DNA of 64,000 nt from Candidatus Defluviibacillus avedoerensis (GTDB lineage Bacteria; Pseudomonadota; Gammaproteobacteria; Burkholderiales; Burkholderiaceae_C). A model generated the notes under the pieces. It did not search any database. It was not told where the DNA came from and saw only the letters and a list, made by a program, of their open reading frames with translations. The stretch lies in NCBI GenBank assembly GCA_016703665.1, contig JADJBS010000020.1, positions 1,365,988 to 1,429,987 on the forward strand, given 5' to 3'. The position numbers were made by a program, and so were the translations under genes. The number at the start of each line of letters is the position of its first letter. The stretch's first letter is position 1. Positions 9,159 to 18,049 of the stretch are shown here, piece after piece.

Positions 9159-10181
9159 ATGCACAACACCAACCCTCCCCAACGTGAATCCTTGGCCCTG
9201 CCACGACGCCATTTATTGGCTGCAGGGTCTGGCTTGCTCGCCAGCGCTGTCTGGCCCACGTTTGCGCAAACCGCAGCTTGGCCGAGCAAGACCATCCGCA
9301 TCATCGCGGCGCAAGCACCAGGCTCGTCCAACGACGCAAGTGCCCGCGCTTTTGCAGAATATTTTTCGCAAAAACTGGGCGTGTCGGTGGTGGTGGAGAA
9401 CAAGCCCGGTGGCGTGGGCATGATTGCCGCAGAGGTCGTGGCCCATTCACCCCCTGACGGCCACACCCTCATGCTGACCCTGCACAGCCAACCTGCGCAA
9501 GCACCCGTGCTGCTGAAAAAGATGGCAGTCGACCCTGACAAGGAGCTGGTGCCGATTGCCTCCATTGGTGTGGGCCCGGTCACGGCCGTGGTGCACAAAG
9601 ACTTCCCGGTCAACACCCTGGCCGAACTGATTGCCTATGCGCGCAAGAAACCAGTCAACGTGGGCAACTACGCGATTGGCTCAGGCTGGCAACTGATGCT
9701 GACTGAACTGGCCAAGCAGACTGGCGCGCAGTTCAATGTCGTCAACTACAAAGGCACGGGCGCCATGTTGATGGACCTGTACGGAGGCCAGATCGACATG
9801 GGCGCGGGCTCTCTCGCAGGCATGGGCGGTGGTATCCAGAAAGGCAATGTGCGCCCCATCGTTATCATCATTGGCAACCGATCCAGTCGCCTGCCTGGCA
9901 TCCCCACCTGGGTGGATGCAGGCTTCAAGGGCCCAGCCTTTGAGGACTTGGCCGAGTGCAACATGCTGTTTGCCCCGGTGGGAACACCTCAATCCGTCGT
10001 CGACCGTCTGGCCAAGCTGGTACAGGAATCCGTCACCGAATCTGCCAAGGTCAAGGCGGTGCGCGACACCATGTCAGCAGATGATGTGCCGCTGACGGGT
10101 GCGGCCTTGCAGCAATTCATTGCACGAACCTGGCCAAGCTACCGCAAACTGACCCGCGAGATGGGCTTGGCTGCGGAGTAA
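9159..10181 (+). CDS. Bug-family (TctC) periplasmic solute-binding protein
   Basis: This 340-residue Bug receptor is the last gene of the operon. Its signal peptide carries a twin arginine (LPRRHLLAAGSGLLASAVWP), so Tat export is possible, although Sec export cannot be excluded. Family motifs are KTIRIIAAQAPGSSNDASAR, VVVENKPGGVGMIAAEV and VVNYKGTGAMLMDLYGGQ. It starts 17 nt after the MFS stop. An MFS carrier and a Bug protein in one operon suggests two uptake routes for related substrates, or a sensing role for the Bug protein. The stop is 1 nt from the convergent ACBP stop. Confidence 0.88.
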   Translation: MHNTNPPQRESLALPRRHLLAAGSGLLASAVWPTFAQTAAWPSKTIRIIAAQAPGSSNDASARAFAEYFSQKLGVSVVVENKPGGVGMIAAEVVAHSPPDGHTLMLTLHSQPAQAPVLLKKMAVDPDKELVPIASIGVGPVTAVVHKDFPVNTLAELIAYARKKPVNVGNYAIGSGWQLMLTELAKQTGAQFNVVNYKGTGAMLMDLYGGQIDMGAGSLAGMGGGIQKGNVRPIVIIIGNRSSRLPGIPTWVDAGFKGPAFEDLAECNMLFAPVGTPQSVVDRLAKLVQESVTESAKVKAVRDTMSADDVPLTGAALQQFIARTWPSYRKLTREMGLAAE

Positions 10182-10182
10182 C

Positions 10183-10437
10183 TCAGCTCAGCGACTCAAT
10201 CAGGTCGATGTACTGCTGCTTGGCATCGTCGCTGGATGTGCCCTTGAGCTTGGCCCAGGCATCCCACTTGGCGCGGCCGACCATATCAGCAAATCCTGGC
10301 TTCTTCTCGGCGTTGTCGCCGATGCTGCCTTGCTTGTAGAGCGAATAGATCTTCAGCAAGGTGGCGTTGTCGGGTTTTTCGCTGAGCTTCTTGGAATTGG
10401 CGACAGCGGCTTCAAATTGGGCGTTCAAGTCAGACAT
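10183..10437 (-). CDS. Acyl-CoA-binding protein (ACBP)
   Basis: This 84-residue protein has the length and order of ACBP: LNAQFEAAVANSKKLSEKP, then LLKIYSLYKQGSIGDN, then a Lys/Trp helix GRAKWDAWAKLKG. It is a four-helix cytosolic carrier that binds long-chain acyl-CoA esters. ATG 10437 was chosen because it opens the canonical N-terminus; the longer frame adds residues unlike the family. It is encoded back-to-back with the wax-ester synthase gene at 10564, a fitting partner since that enzyme uses acyl-CoA. Confidence 0.9.
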   Translation of the reverse strand: MSDLNAQFEAAVANSKKLSEKPDNATLLKIYSLYKQGSIGDNAEKKPGFADMVGRAKWDAWAKLKGTSSDDAKQQYIDLIESLS

Positions 10438-10563
10438 GGAAGGCTCCGGACGGGTTGGGGAAGGTATTGGGGTATCTGCGCGGTATCTTAAGGCCCCTGG
10501 CTGCCTCAAAATAGAGGACTGGCCCGAACAACGACAAAGCCCCCTCAGGCGAACGGAGAATTC

Positions 10564-12084
10564 ATGGTTACACGCATCAGCGCCCAACAAGCTGCCACTG
10601 GCGCCGCCAAAAAGGCGGCCAAGAATGTGCGCAAGGTGGTCTCGGGCACCTTAGGCCTGTCTGGCGAACGCATGACCAAGGTAGACACTGCCTGGCTGCG
10701 AATGGACTCAGAGTCCAACCTGATGATGATTGTGGGCGTTTGGATTTTGCGACCAGGCATCACCATTGGGGCTTTGCGTGAGCGCATCGAAGGCAGCCTG
10801 CTCAAGTACAGCCGCTTTACCCAGAAGGTGGTGGAAGACGCCGCAGGCGCCACCTGGGTACGCGACACAGCTTTTGACATGGAAGAAGCCGTCATTGTCG
10901 AAAAGCTCAAACGCAAAGCCAGGCAGAGCGATCAGGACGCCCTACAGGAGCGCGTGGGCGAACTGGCCATGAAACCGCTAGACCCCAAACACCCGCTGTG
11001 GCAGTTTCATCTGGTCGAAAACTACAACGGACCTGGGGGCAAAGGCAGCGCCATCATCATGCGCATCCATCACTGCATTGCCGATGGCATTGCGCTGATC
11101 TCTGTGATGAATTCGATGGTTGACGGCGGCCCTCCACCGCCCGAGCGTCGCGCCAAGAAAAAGATTGAAGGCGCTGAAGACTGGATTGCCGACACACTGC
11201 TCAAACCATTCACTCAGCTCACGGTCAAAGCCTTGGGGGCTGCTGGTGAAGGTGCTGCCAGCGCGCTGCACATGCTGAGCGACCCCAAGGCAGGCATGGC
11301 AGGGTCCATGGACATGGCCAAGGTGGGTTATCAGTTGATGAGCGACCTGGCCGCCATGGCCCTGATGCCCGATGACTCCAAGACCCGACTCAAGGGCAAA
11401 CCTGGCCGCACCAAGCGCGTGGCCTGGTGTCAGCCAATTCCACTGAACGAAGTCAAGGCCGTTGGCAAAGCGCTCAATGCGTCCATCAACGATGTGCTGC
11501 TGAGCTGTGTGGCCGGGGCCATTGGCGAATACCTCAAGTCCAAGGGTGATGACCCCACGGGGCAGGAGATTCGTGCCATGGTTCCGGTCAACCTGCGCCC
11601 GATGGAGCAGGCCTACAAACTAGGCAACCGCTTTGGCTTGGCCCCCCTGGTGCTGCCCATCGGGGTGGACAACCCGATCGAGCGGGTTTACGAAGTGCGC
11701 CGCCGCATGAGTCACCTCAAGGGCAGCTTTCAACCGCTGGTAGCCTTCAGCCTGCTGGCCGTGGCAGGCCTGTTGATCAAGCCCGCTCAGGACGCGATGC
11801 TGGGCCTCTTCAACAAGAAGACCACAGCGGTGATGACCAATGTGCCAGGCCCCAAAGAGAAGCTTAAGTTCTGCGGATCTACCATTGAAGAAAACATGTT
11901 CTGGGTACCCCAGACCGGTGATGTGGGCGTGGGCGTTTCGATTCTCAGCTACGGCGGCGGTGTGCAGTTTGGCCTGATCACCGACAGCACCTTGTGTCCG
12001 GACCCACAAAACATCATTGACGAGTTTGAGCCGGAGTTTGCAAAACTCGCTATCGTGTCGTTGATGATGCCTTGGGAGGGTTAA
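10564..12084 (+). CDS. Wax ester synthase/diacylglycerol acyltransferase (WS/DGAT)
   Basis: This 506-residue acyltransferase carries the active-site motif HHCIADG at about residues 169-175 and, further on, NDVLLSCVAGAIGEYL, VPVNLRP and MTNVPGPKEKLKFCGS, all typical of the bacterial WS/DGAT family. It esterifies acyl-CoA with fatty alcohols or diacylglycerol to make storage wax esters or triacylglycerol at the membrane and lipid bodies. The N-terminus is extended by about 35 Ala/Lys-rich residues before MTKVDTAWLRMD, so a later start at the MTK position is possible. Confidence 0.92.
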   Translation: MVTRISAQQAATGAAKKAAKNVRKVVSGTLGLSGERMTKVDTAWLRMDSESNLMMIVGVWILRPGITIGALRERIEGSLLKYSRFTQKVVEDAAGATWVRDTAFDMEEAVIVEKLKRKARQSDQDALQERVGELAMKPLDPKHPLWQFHLVENYNGPGGKGSAIIMRIHHCIADGIALISVMNSMVDGGPPPPERRAKKKIEGAEDWIADTLLKPFTQLTVKALGAAGEGAASALHMLSDPKAGMAGSMDMAKVGYQLMSDLAAMALMPDDSKTRLKGKPGRTKRVAWCQPIPLNEVKAVGKALNASINDVLLSCVAGAIGEYLKSKGDDPTGQEIRAMVPVNLRPMEQAYKLGNRFGLAPLVLPIGVDNPIERVYEVRRRMSHLKGSFQPLVAFSLLAVAGLLIKPAQDAMLGLFNKKTTAVMTNVPGPKEKLKFCGSTIEENMFWVPQTGDVGVGVSILSYGGGVQFGLITDSTLCPDPQNIIDEFEPEFAKLAIVSLMMPWEG

Positions 12085-12103
12085 CAACCCCCACGCTTGT
12101 CGC

Positions 12104-12586
12104 TTACAACGGTACGGCCGTCGTCGCTTTCACCCGATCCATCACAAAGCTGGTCTTGCAGTCCTGCACGCTGGGGTGCTTGAGCAAGGTGTCCATGATG
12201 AAGCTGCTGTAATGCGCCATGTCGCGCACCAGCAGGCGCAACAGGTAGTCCATCTCGCCGGTCAGGGCAGCGCATTCCACCACCTCGGGCCAGGTTTGCA
12301 CACTGGCGCGGAACACGTCCATGGGGTTGCGTTTGTGGGTTTCAGTGTTTTTCTCCAAGCGCACATTGATGTAGGCCGTCAGACCCAGCCCAACCTTTTC
12401 TGGCTTGACCAGTGCAACGTAACGGTCAATCACGCCCGTCTCCTCCATTCGTTTTACCCGGCGCAGCACGGCGCTGGGCGACAGGCCTACGTTTTCGGCA
12501 ATGTGGTCGTAAGTGGCGCGACCATCTGCTTGCAGACTGCGCAATATGAGCTTATCAAGCTTGTCGAGTGCTTCCATCATTTCCAT
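12104..12586 (-). CDS. Lrp/AsnC-family transcriptional regulator
   Basis: This protein of about 160 residues has an N-terminal helix-turn-helix (LDKLDKLILRSLQADGRA, then VGLSPSAVLRRVKRMEETGV) and a C-terminal RAM ligand-binding domain (VVECAALTGEMDYLLRLLVR). It is divergent from phhA and very probably controls it, since phenylalanine-hydroxylase genes are often paired with such regulators in Burkholderiales. The start is uncertain: ATG at 12586, 12580 or 12577 are all possible. I avoid the upstream ATG at 12622 because it would place coding sequence over a palindromic operator-like site. Confidence 0.9.
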   Translation of the reverse strand: MEMMEALDKLDKLILRSLQADGRATYDHIAENVGLSPSAVLRRVKRMEETGVIDRYVALVKPEKVGLGLTAYINVRLEKNTETHKRNPMDVFRASVQTWPEVVECAALTGEMDYLLRLLVRDMAHYSSFIMDTLLKHPSVQDCKTSFVMDRVKATTAVPL

Positions 12587-12594
12587 TTTGCACG

Positions 12595-12626
12595 TTGATT
12601 GCGTTTTGAAGCATGGCAGCAATCAA
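12595..12626. promoter_or_regulatory. Dyad operator-like site between the Lrp gene and phhA
   Basis: TTGATTGC at 12595-12602 is repeated as its exact reverse complement GCAATCAA at 12619-12626, with 16 nt between. The site lies just upstream of the Lrp start and about 70 bp before phhA. That placement suits autoregulation plus control of phhA by an Lrp-type protein. Confidence 0.55.
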
Positions 12627-12694
12627 AATTGCAGTAAACCTGCTGCGCTGCAAAGCTACAGTGCCTGATCGAATCAAAAGCACCGGAGACAGGC

Positions 12695-13501
12695 ATGACA
12701 GGCAAACAAGGTGACTGGACCATAGACCAGGGCTGGGCCACCTACACACCGCAAGACCACGCGGTATGGCAGACGCTGTACGAACACCAGACCGCGCTGC
12801 TGCCAGGCCGGGCCTGCGCCGCCTTTGTTGACGGCATGAAGCGCCTGCCGATTGACGGGTCACAGATACCTGACTTTCGAGCGCTCAACGAGGTGCTGAT
12901 GCCACAGACTGGCTGGCAAATCGTGGCCGTGCCGGGCTTGGTGCCGGACGATGTTTTTTTTGACCACTTGGCGAACAGGCGCTTTCCGAGCGGCAACTTC
13001 ATCCGCAAAGCAGATCAGCTGGACTACCTGCAAGAGCCAGACGTGTTCCATGACGTTTTCGGCCATGTACCCATGCTGATGAACCCGGTGATGGCCGACT
13101 TCATCCAGGCTTACGGCGTAGGCGGCTTGCGGGCCCAGTCGCTGGGTGCGCTGGAACTGCTGGCACGGGTGTACTGGTACACGGTGGAATTTGGCCTGGT
13201 GCGCGAGGCAGGTGGCTTGCGCATTTACGGCGCGGGGATTGCGTCGTCATTTTCTGAAAGCGTTTACGCCTTAGACAGCGCAGTGCCTCACCGTATTCGG
13301 TTTGACCTGCAGCGCGTCATGCGCACGCTTTACCGCATCGACGACTTGCAGGAAACCTACTTTGTGCTGGACTCTCTGGACACCTTGCTGGACTTGGCCA
13401 AGACCGACTTTGGCCCGCTATATGCTGATTGCCTGAGACACGAACCCTTGAAGCCCGGGGAGCTTGACGCAGCAGACACGCTGATCAATCAGTCTGCGTA
13501 A
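12695..13501 (+). CDS. phhA: Phenylalanine-4-hydroxylase
   Basis: This 268-residue protein has the size of the monodomain bacterial enzyme that converts phenylalanine to tyrosine with tetrahydropterin, iron and oxygen. The iron ligands are visible as H119 and H124 in DVFHDVFGHVP and E165 in WYTVEFGLV. Other family text includes YGAGIASSFSES and TYFVLDSL. It is preceded by a GGAGAC ribosome site. No pterin-carbinolamine dehydratase (phhB) is adjacent. Divergent from the Lrp regulator; the stop abuts the convergent hydrolase stop. Confidence 0.96.
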   Translation: MTGKQGDWTIDQGWATYTPQDHAVWQTLYEHQTALLPGRACAAFVDGMKRLPIDGSQIPDFRALNEVLMPQTGWQIVAVPGLVPDDVFFDHLANRRFPSGNFIRKADQLDYLQEPDVFHDVFGHVPMLMNPVMADFIQAYGVGGLRAQSLGALELLARVYWYTVEFGLVREAGGLRIYGAGIASSFSESVYALDSAVPHRIRFDLQRVMRTLYRIDDLQETYFVLDSLDTLLDLAKTDFGPLYADCLRHEPLKPGELDAADTLINQSA

Positions 13502-14428
13502 TCAGCCTGTCTGAATCAACTTCAGCGTTTCGTCCATCACCCGCACGTCAACCAGCAGCGCCACATGGGCCACCCCTGGCACATGGCGGTTGTCGGCCCC
13601 GTCCAGGCAAGCTGTGGTGGCGGGAAACACAATATTGTCACTATTAGAATAGTAGCAAACAAATGATATGCAGTATTCCGAAACAGGTCTTTTTATTTCT
13701 TTTTTGGCATTCAAGTCCTGCAACCACGAGCTACCGGGGTGCATCTCGGCCGCGTTTCGCCCCAGCGCCAACAACTGCAGCCGCGCCAAGGCCGTGCCGT
13801 GGTGTGGCGTGCCGATGGTGACGATGCGCGCTGCGCGCGTTGGGTCGTCCTGCTTAAGCAACCAAGCACGCGCGGCCAGTCCGCCCATGCTGTGACACAC
13901 CAGAACGGGGGGCAAACCCGTCGCGGCTGTCACCCGCTGTACCGCGGCCTCGATGATGGGCACATAGTCATCGATGGACCCCAGTACGGGCTCCAGATTG
14001 ACCGCCACGTATGCGTGGTCCAAGCTGTGCAAACGCTTCATCCAGTCCACCCACAAACCGCGGTTAGACACAAAACCATGGATCATCACCACGCCGCGTT
14101 TGCCCTGGGTTGAAGCGTCCAGGTGATCAGGCACCGCCTGGGACCGCAACGCCTGGTGCCAGCCAAACAGACGAAGCACACAAACCAGTTCTCGCCACCA
14201 GGCCTGTACCAACTGGACGAAGCTGGGCCGCGTCACCGCCGGGTCGTTCCCCATCAGGGAAAACACCACAAACTGCAGCACCAGCAACCACACCGTGCCC
14301 GTTGCAATCAACACAGCACCCGCCACTGCCAGGGCCGGGAACACCGCCCACCAGAAACTGAACCAAAGCGTGGCCAGCAAAGCAAAAGACAGGATCAGCA
14401 TTTGAAGCGCGCGTGCAAGCATGGTCAT
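13502..14428 (-). CDS. Membrane-anchored alpha/beta hydrolase (lipase/esterase-like)
   Basis: The first 70 or so residues form two or three hydrophobic segments (LILSFALLATLWFSFWW and following), which anchor the protein in the membrane. An alpha/beta hydrolase domain follows: VVMIHGFVSNRGLW (oxyanion region), CHSMGG (a nucleophile elbow in which the usual first Gly is Cys) and IVTIGTPHHGTALA. The last is typical of triacylglycerol lipases and PGAP1-like esterases. A late histidine (VAHVALL) could complete the triad. The substrate is unknown. The neighbouring lipid genes make an acyl ester plausible. Confidence 0.82.
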   Translation of the reverse strand: MTMLARALQMLILSFALLATLWFSFWWAVFPALAVAGAVLIATGTVWLLVLQFVVFSLMGNDPAVTRPSFVQLVQAWWRELVCVLRLFGWHQALRSQAVPDHLDASTQGKRGVVMIHGFVSNRGLWVDWMKRLHSLDHAYVAVNLEPVLGSIDDYVPIIEAAVQRVTAATGLPPVLVCHSMGGLAARAWLLKQDDPTRAARIVTIGTPHHGTALARLQLLALGRNAAEMHPGSSWLQDLNAKKEIKRPVSEYCISFVCYYSNSDNIVFPATTACLDGADNRHVPGVAHVALLVDVRVMDETLKLIQTG

Positions 14429-14528
14429 TCAACGTAAAGTGGCTGCGTCACTATCGCACGGAACAAGTTGCAACCGCTAGAGCGCCCAACCTAGCCAACC
14501 GGATGCGCGCACCGCTAGACTGGGCAAC

Positions 14529-15275
14529 ATGAACAAAGCCGATGCCATCCGCGAAGCCTTTGCCAGTGTTGCAGGCTTGCGCGTCCAGGCCGCAGCCCAG
14601 CCTGCCCTGGGGCAAGCCATTGTCGATGTCAAAGCCTTGCAAGCTGAGCGCTTCGCCGGCACCTATGCCGACGAACTGAACGGCGGTCGCTTCGAAGCAG
14701 CGTCGCGCTTCTTTTTGACCGAGCTGTACAGCGCACAAGACTACACCCGGCGCGATGCACAGTTCACCCGCATTGCAGGCGCCATCAACAAACTGTTCCC
14801 AGAAAAAGTCAGCAGTCTGGCCTTGGCCCTTGCTCAGCTGCACGCCTTGACCGAAGATCTGGACAGCGCCATGGGCCAGACTTGGCGGAAAGCAGGCAAA
14901 CCCGAAACAGTGGCCCAGCGTGCCCGCCAGTATGTGCAGGTCTGGCGACGAACTGGCCGTGAAAGCGACCGACGCCACCAGTTGACCACCGTGCTGGGCA
15001 TTGGCGAAGAACTGGCACGCCTGACCCGCCTGCGCGGCTTACGAACCATGCTGAGGATGATGCGCGGTCCGGCGTCTGCGGCGGGTCTGGCGGACTTGCA
15101 GCATTTCATGGAAACCGGGTTTGACACCTTTGCAGACTTAGGCAAGCAACCTGGCGGCACGGAGGCCTTTTTGCGCCAGATTGAAGCGCGCGAAACCGCC
15201 TTGCTGAACATGCTGTTTGGGGCTGATCTTGTCACTTGTGAGACGACACTCGCGCAAACCTTGGGCAAACCCTGA
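14529..15275 (+). CDS. Conserved protein of unknown function
   Basis: This 248-residue, largely helical, soluble protein is one I recognise only as a conserved proteobacterial hypothetical. Its most distinctive text is FFLTELYSAQDYTRRDAQF at about residues 61-79, followed by heptad-like leucine-rich helices. It has no signal peptide, membrane segment or known catalytic motif. It is preceded by a TAGACT -10-like box but no clear ribosome site. It lies 90 bp before fadD on the same strand, so co-transcription is possible, but nothing links the functions. Confidence 0.6.
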   Translation: MNKADAIREAFASVAGLRVQAAAQPALGQAIVDVKALQAERFAGTYADELNGGRFEAASRFFLTELYSAQDYTRRDAQFTRIAGAINKLFPEKVSSLALALAQLHALTEDLDSAMGQTWRKAGKPETVAQRARQYVQVWRRTGRESDRRHQLTTVLGIGEELARLTRLRGLRTMLRMMRGPASAAGLADLQHFMETGFDTFADLGKQPGGTEAFLRQIEARETALLNMLFGADLVTCETTLAQTLGKP

Positions 15276-15365
15276 GACGGCACCCCGTACCCATGCCAAG
15301 GCGCCTGTCACAATCTTGAAAACCGGGCGGATTCATCAAGCAATTGGCCCCACAGGAGACGACAC

Positions 15366-17048
15366 ATGGACAAGTTCTGGCTGAAAAGTTACCCCCCCGA
15401 AGTACCCCACGACATTAACCCCGAGCAATACCGCTCGCTGGGCGCGCTGTTTGACGAGTCTTTCGTCAAGTTCGCCGACAAACCTTTTGCTGTTTGCATG
15501 GACCAGTGGATGAGCTATGCGCAACTGGACCAGTATTCCAGGGCGCTGGGCTGCTATTTGCAAAGTCTGGGCCTGGAGCCGGGTGCGCGCGTGGCCATCA
15601 TGCTGCCCAATGTGCCCCAGTTCCCCGTGACCATGGCCGCCGTGCTGCGCGCGGGCTACACCTGCGTGAACGTGAACCCGCTGTACACCGAGCGCGAACT
15701 GGAGCACCAGCTCAAAGACTCCGGCGCCACCGCCATCGTGATCCTGGAGAACTTTGCCCACACCTTGGTGGAGGTCATCGACCGCACCGCCGTCAAGCAC
15801 GTGGTAATGGCTGCCATGGGGGATCTGCTGGGCGGGCTGTATGGCCAGTGGATCACTTTTGCCGTTCGCCACCTGGCCAAGATGGTGCCTGCCTACCGGC
15901 TGCCGCTGACCGATGGCTGCCAAGCCATCCAGTTCAAGCAGGCTTTGGCGCAAGGCACAGACAAGCAGCTCAAGGTGGTGGATGCCAACCTGGACAGCAT
16001 CGCCTTTTTGCAATACACGGGCGGCACCACGGGTCTCTCTAAAGGCGCGGTGTTGACGCACCGCAATATCGTGGCAGCCATCCTGCAATCAGAAGCCTGG
16101 TTCACACCTGCCTTGAAGCGCGTGGGCGACCTGACCAAGGTCAACGGCATTGCTGCCCTGCCGCTGTATCACATTTTTGCCCTGACGCTGTGCCTGCTGG
16201 CCATCCGGGGCGGATCGCATCTGACGCTGATTCCCAACCCACGCGACTTTGGCAAGTTCATCCAGGTGCTCAAGAAACGCCCTTTCCACATGCTGCCCGC
16301 TGTGAATACGCTGTTCAACGCGTTGATGCAACACCCCGACTTCAAGAGCATCGACTTCTCCACGCTGATGGTGTCCCAAGCGGGTGGTATGGCAGCATCC
16401 GAAGGCACGGCCACAGCTTGGCTCAAGATGACTGGCTGCCCCATGATCGAGGGCTGGGGCATGAGCGAAACCTGTGCCATCGGCACCAACAACCCGGTGA
16501 CGAACAAGGAATTCACAGGCACCATCGGCTTGCCGCTGCCCAGCATCGACATTGCCATCAAGGACGACGAAGGCAACAGCCTGCCACAGGGCGAGCGGGG
16601 AGAAATCTGCATCCGTGGCCCGAACGTAATGACGGGTTACTACAACCAGCCCGGCGAAAACGCCAAGACATTCACCGCAGATGGCTTCATGCGCACCGGC
16701 GACATAGGCCTGATGGACGAGCGCGGTTACACCAAGATTGTGGACCGCAAAAAAGACATGATCATCGTCAGCGGGTTCAACGTGTTCCCGAACGAGTTGG
16801 AAAACGTGATCTCGATGTGTCCTGGCGTGCTGGAATGTGCTGCGGTGGGTATCCCCGATGAAAAGCAGGGCGAGGCCATCAAGGTGTTTATCGTCCGCAG
16901 CGACCCGACTCTGACCGAAGAGGACGTTAGCCGCTATTGCCACGACCAGCTGACGGGTTACAAACGGCCCAAGCACATCGAGTTCCGCGATGAGCTGCCC
17001 AAGACCAACGTCGGCAAAATTCTGCGCCGCGAGCTGCGCAACAAATGA
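15366..17048 (+). CDS. fadD: Long-chain fatty-acid-CoA ligase
   Basis: This 560-residue adenylate-forming enzyme has the P-loop-like motif QYTGGTTGLSKGAVLTHRN, the A5 motif GWGMSETCAIG, the A7/A8 region GFMRTGDIGLMDERGY, the hinge DRKKDMIIVSGFNVFP and the catalytic-lysine end TNVGKILRRELR. The length and these signatures match FadD, which activates fatty acids to acyl-CoA at the inner face of the membrane. The start is ATG 15366 behind AGGAGAC. It is translationally coupled (ATGA overlap) to a metallo-hydrolase. Confidence 0.93.
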   Translation: MDKFWLKSYPPEVPHDINPEQYRSLGALFDESFVKFADKPFAVCMDQWMSYAQLDQYSRALGCYLQSLGLEPGARVAIMLPNVPQFPVTMAAVLRAGYTCVNVNPLYTERELEHQLKDSGATAIVILENFAHTLVEVIDRTAVKHVVMAAMGDLLGGLYGQWITFAVRHLAKMVPAYRLPLTDGCQAIQFKQALAQGTDKQLKVVDANLDSIAFLQYTGGTTGLSKGAVLTHRNIVAAILQSEAWFTPALKRVGDLTKVNGIAALPLYHIFALTLCLLAIRGGSHLTLIPNPRDFGKFIQVLKKRPFHMLPAVNTLFNALMQHPDFKSIDFSTLMVSQAGGMAASEGTATAWLKMTGCPMIEGWGMSETCAIGTNNPVTNKEFTGTIGLPLPSIDIAIKDDEGNSLPQGERGEICIRGPNVMTGYYNQPGENAKTFTADGFMRTGDIGLMDERGYTKIVDRKKDMIIVSGFNVFPNELENVISMCPGVLECAAVGIPDEKQGEAIKVFIVRSDPTLTEEDVSRYCHDQLTGYKRPKHIEFRDELPKTNVGKILRRELRNK

Positions 17049-17959
17049 GCCAACTCCCCCTTGGCATCCAGGTCATCGAACGTGGCTGGCTGTCGTCCAA
17101 CAACATCCTGATCCAGGGCGAAGGTCAATCGACCCTGGTGGACAGCGGCTACCACACCCACAGCACGCAGACACTTCAATTGGTCAACGCTGCCTTGGCC
17201 GGGCGCAAGTTAGACCTGCTGGTCAACACCCATTTACACAGCGACCACTGCGGCGGAAATGCAGTTTTGCAGGCCACTTACCCTGGCCTGCCCACGCTCA
17301 TCCCCCCAGGCCTGGCACCCCATGTGCGCGACTGGGACCCAGTTGCGCTGACCTACGGACCCACTGGCCAGGATTGCCCCCCCTTTGTGATCACTGGCGT
17401 GCTGCAACCAGGTGGCACCATCTGCATGGGAGGCGAGGCTTGGCAGGTGCATGCGGCACCGGGGCATGACCCGCATTCCGTGATCCTCTTTGAGCCCCAG
17501 AGCCGCGTGCTGATCTCAGCCGATGCGCTGTGGGAGGCGGGCTTTGGCGTGATCTTTCCTGAGTTGGACGGTGACGCAGGATTTGCTGATGTGGGCCAGA
17601 CACTGGACCTGATCGAAAGCTTGAGGCCTCTTGTCGTCATCCCTGGTCACGGCAAGGTGTTCACCGACGTGGCTGCCGCGCTGGCCGCTGCACGCAAGCG
17701 ACTGAGTGGCTTTGTTGCCGACCCACGCAAACATGCAGTGCACGCAGCCAAGGTCCTGCTGAAGTTCAAGCTGCTAGAGCTTCAGCGAGTGGGACTCCCT
17801 GCGTTTGTGCAATGGGCACAATCTGCGGAACTGATCATGGGCGTGCACCACCAGCACTTTGCGCAAACGCCTATTGACCAATGGGTAAAAGACCTGTCGC
17901 TGGACTTGGCTCGCAGTGGCGCGGCTGCGGTAGAGGGTGACTGGCTGGTGAACGTCTGA
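17045..17959 (+). CDS. MBL-fold metallo-hydrolase
   Basis: This 304-residue protein has the metal-binding motif HxHxDH in NTHLHSDHCGGNA (H63, H65, D67, H68), with later ligands in HAAPGHDPHS, LISADALWE and VVIPGHG. This pattern belongs to the glyoxalase-II-like metallo-beta-lactamase superfamily, which hydrolyses thioesters, lactones or phosphate esters with two zinc or iron ions. The 4 bp overlap with fadD suggests a related job, such as acyl thioester hydrolysis, but that is inference. Confidence 0.88.
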   Translation: MSQLPLGIQVIERGWLSSNNILIQGEGQSTLVDSGYHTHSTQTLQLVNAALAGRKLDLLVNTHLHSDHCGGNAVLQATYPGLPTLIPPGLAPHVRDWDPVALTYGPTGQDCPPFVITGVLQPGGTICMGGEAWQVHAAPGHDPHSVILFEPQSRVLISADALWEAGFGVIFPELDGDAGFADVGQTLDLIESLRPLVVIPGHGKVFTDVAAALAAARKRLSGFVADPRKHAVHAAKVLLKFKLLELQRVGLPAFVQWAQSAELIMGVHHQHFAQTPIDQWVKDLSLDLARSGAAAVEGDWLVNV

Positions 17960-17985
17960 GCAAGCCTAGCGCTTGCTCAGACGTT
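17951..17985. terminator. Perfect 14 bp inverted repeat, probable terminator
   Basis: AACGTCTGAGCAAG (17951-17964) pairs perfectly with CTTGCTCAGACGTT (17972-17985) around a 7 nt loop, with a short TTT run on the plus side. It straddles the stop codon of the metallo-hydrolase and lies between convergent genes, so it may stop transcription in both directions. Confidence 0.65.
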
Positions 17986-18049
17986 TGTAGAAGCACACAG
18001 TCAAACCGTGATATTCGGAATCACGGGCCGTGGGATACGCAATGTGCCG

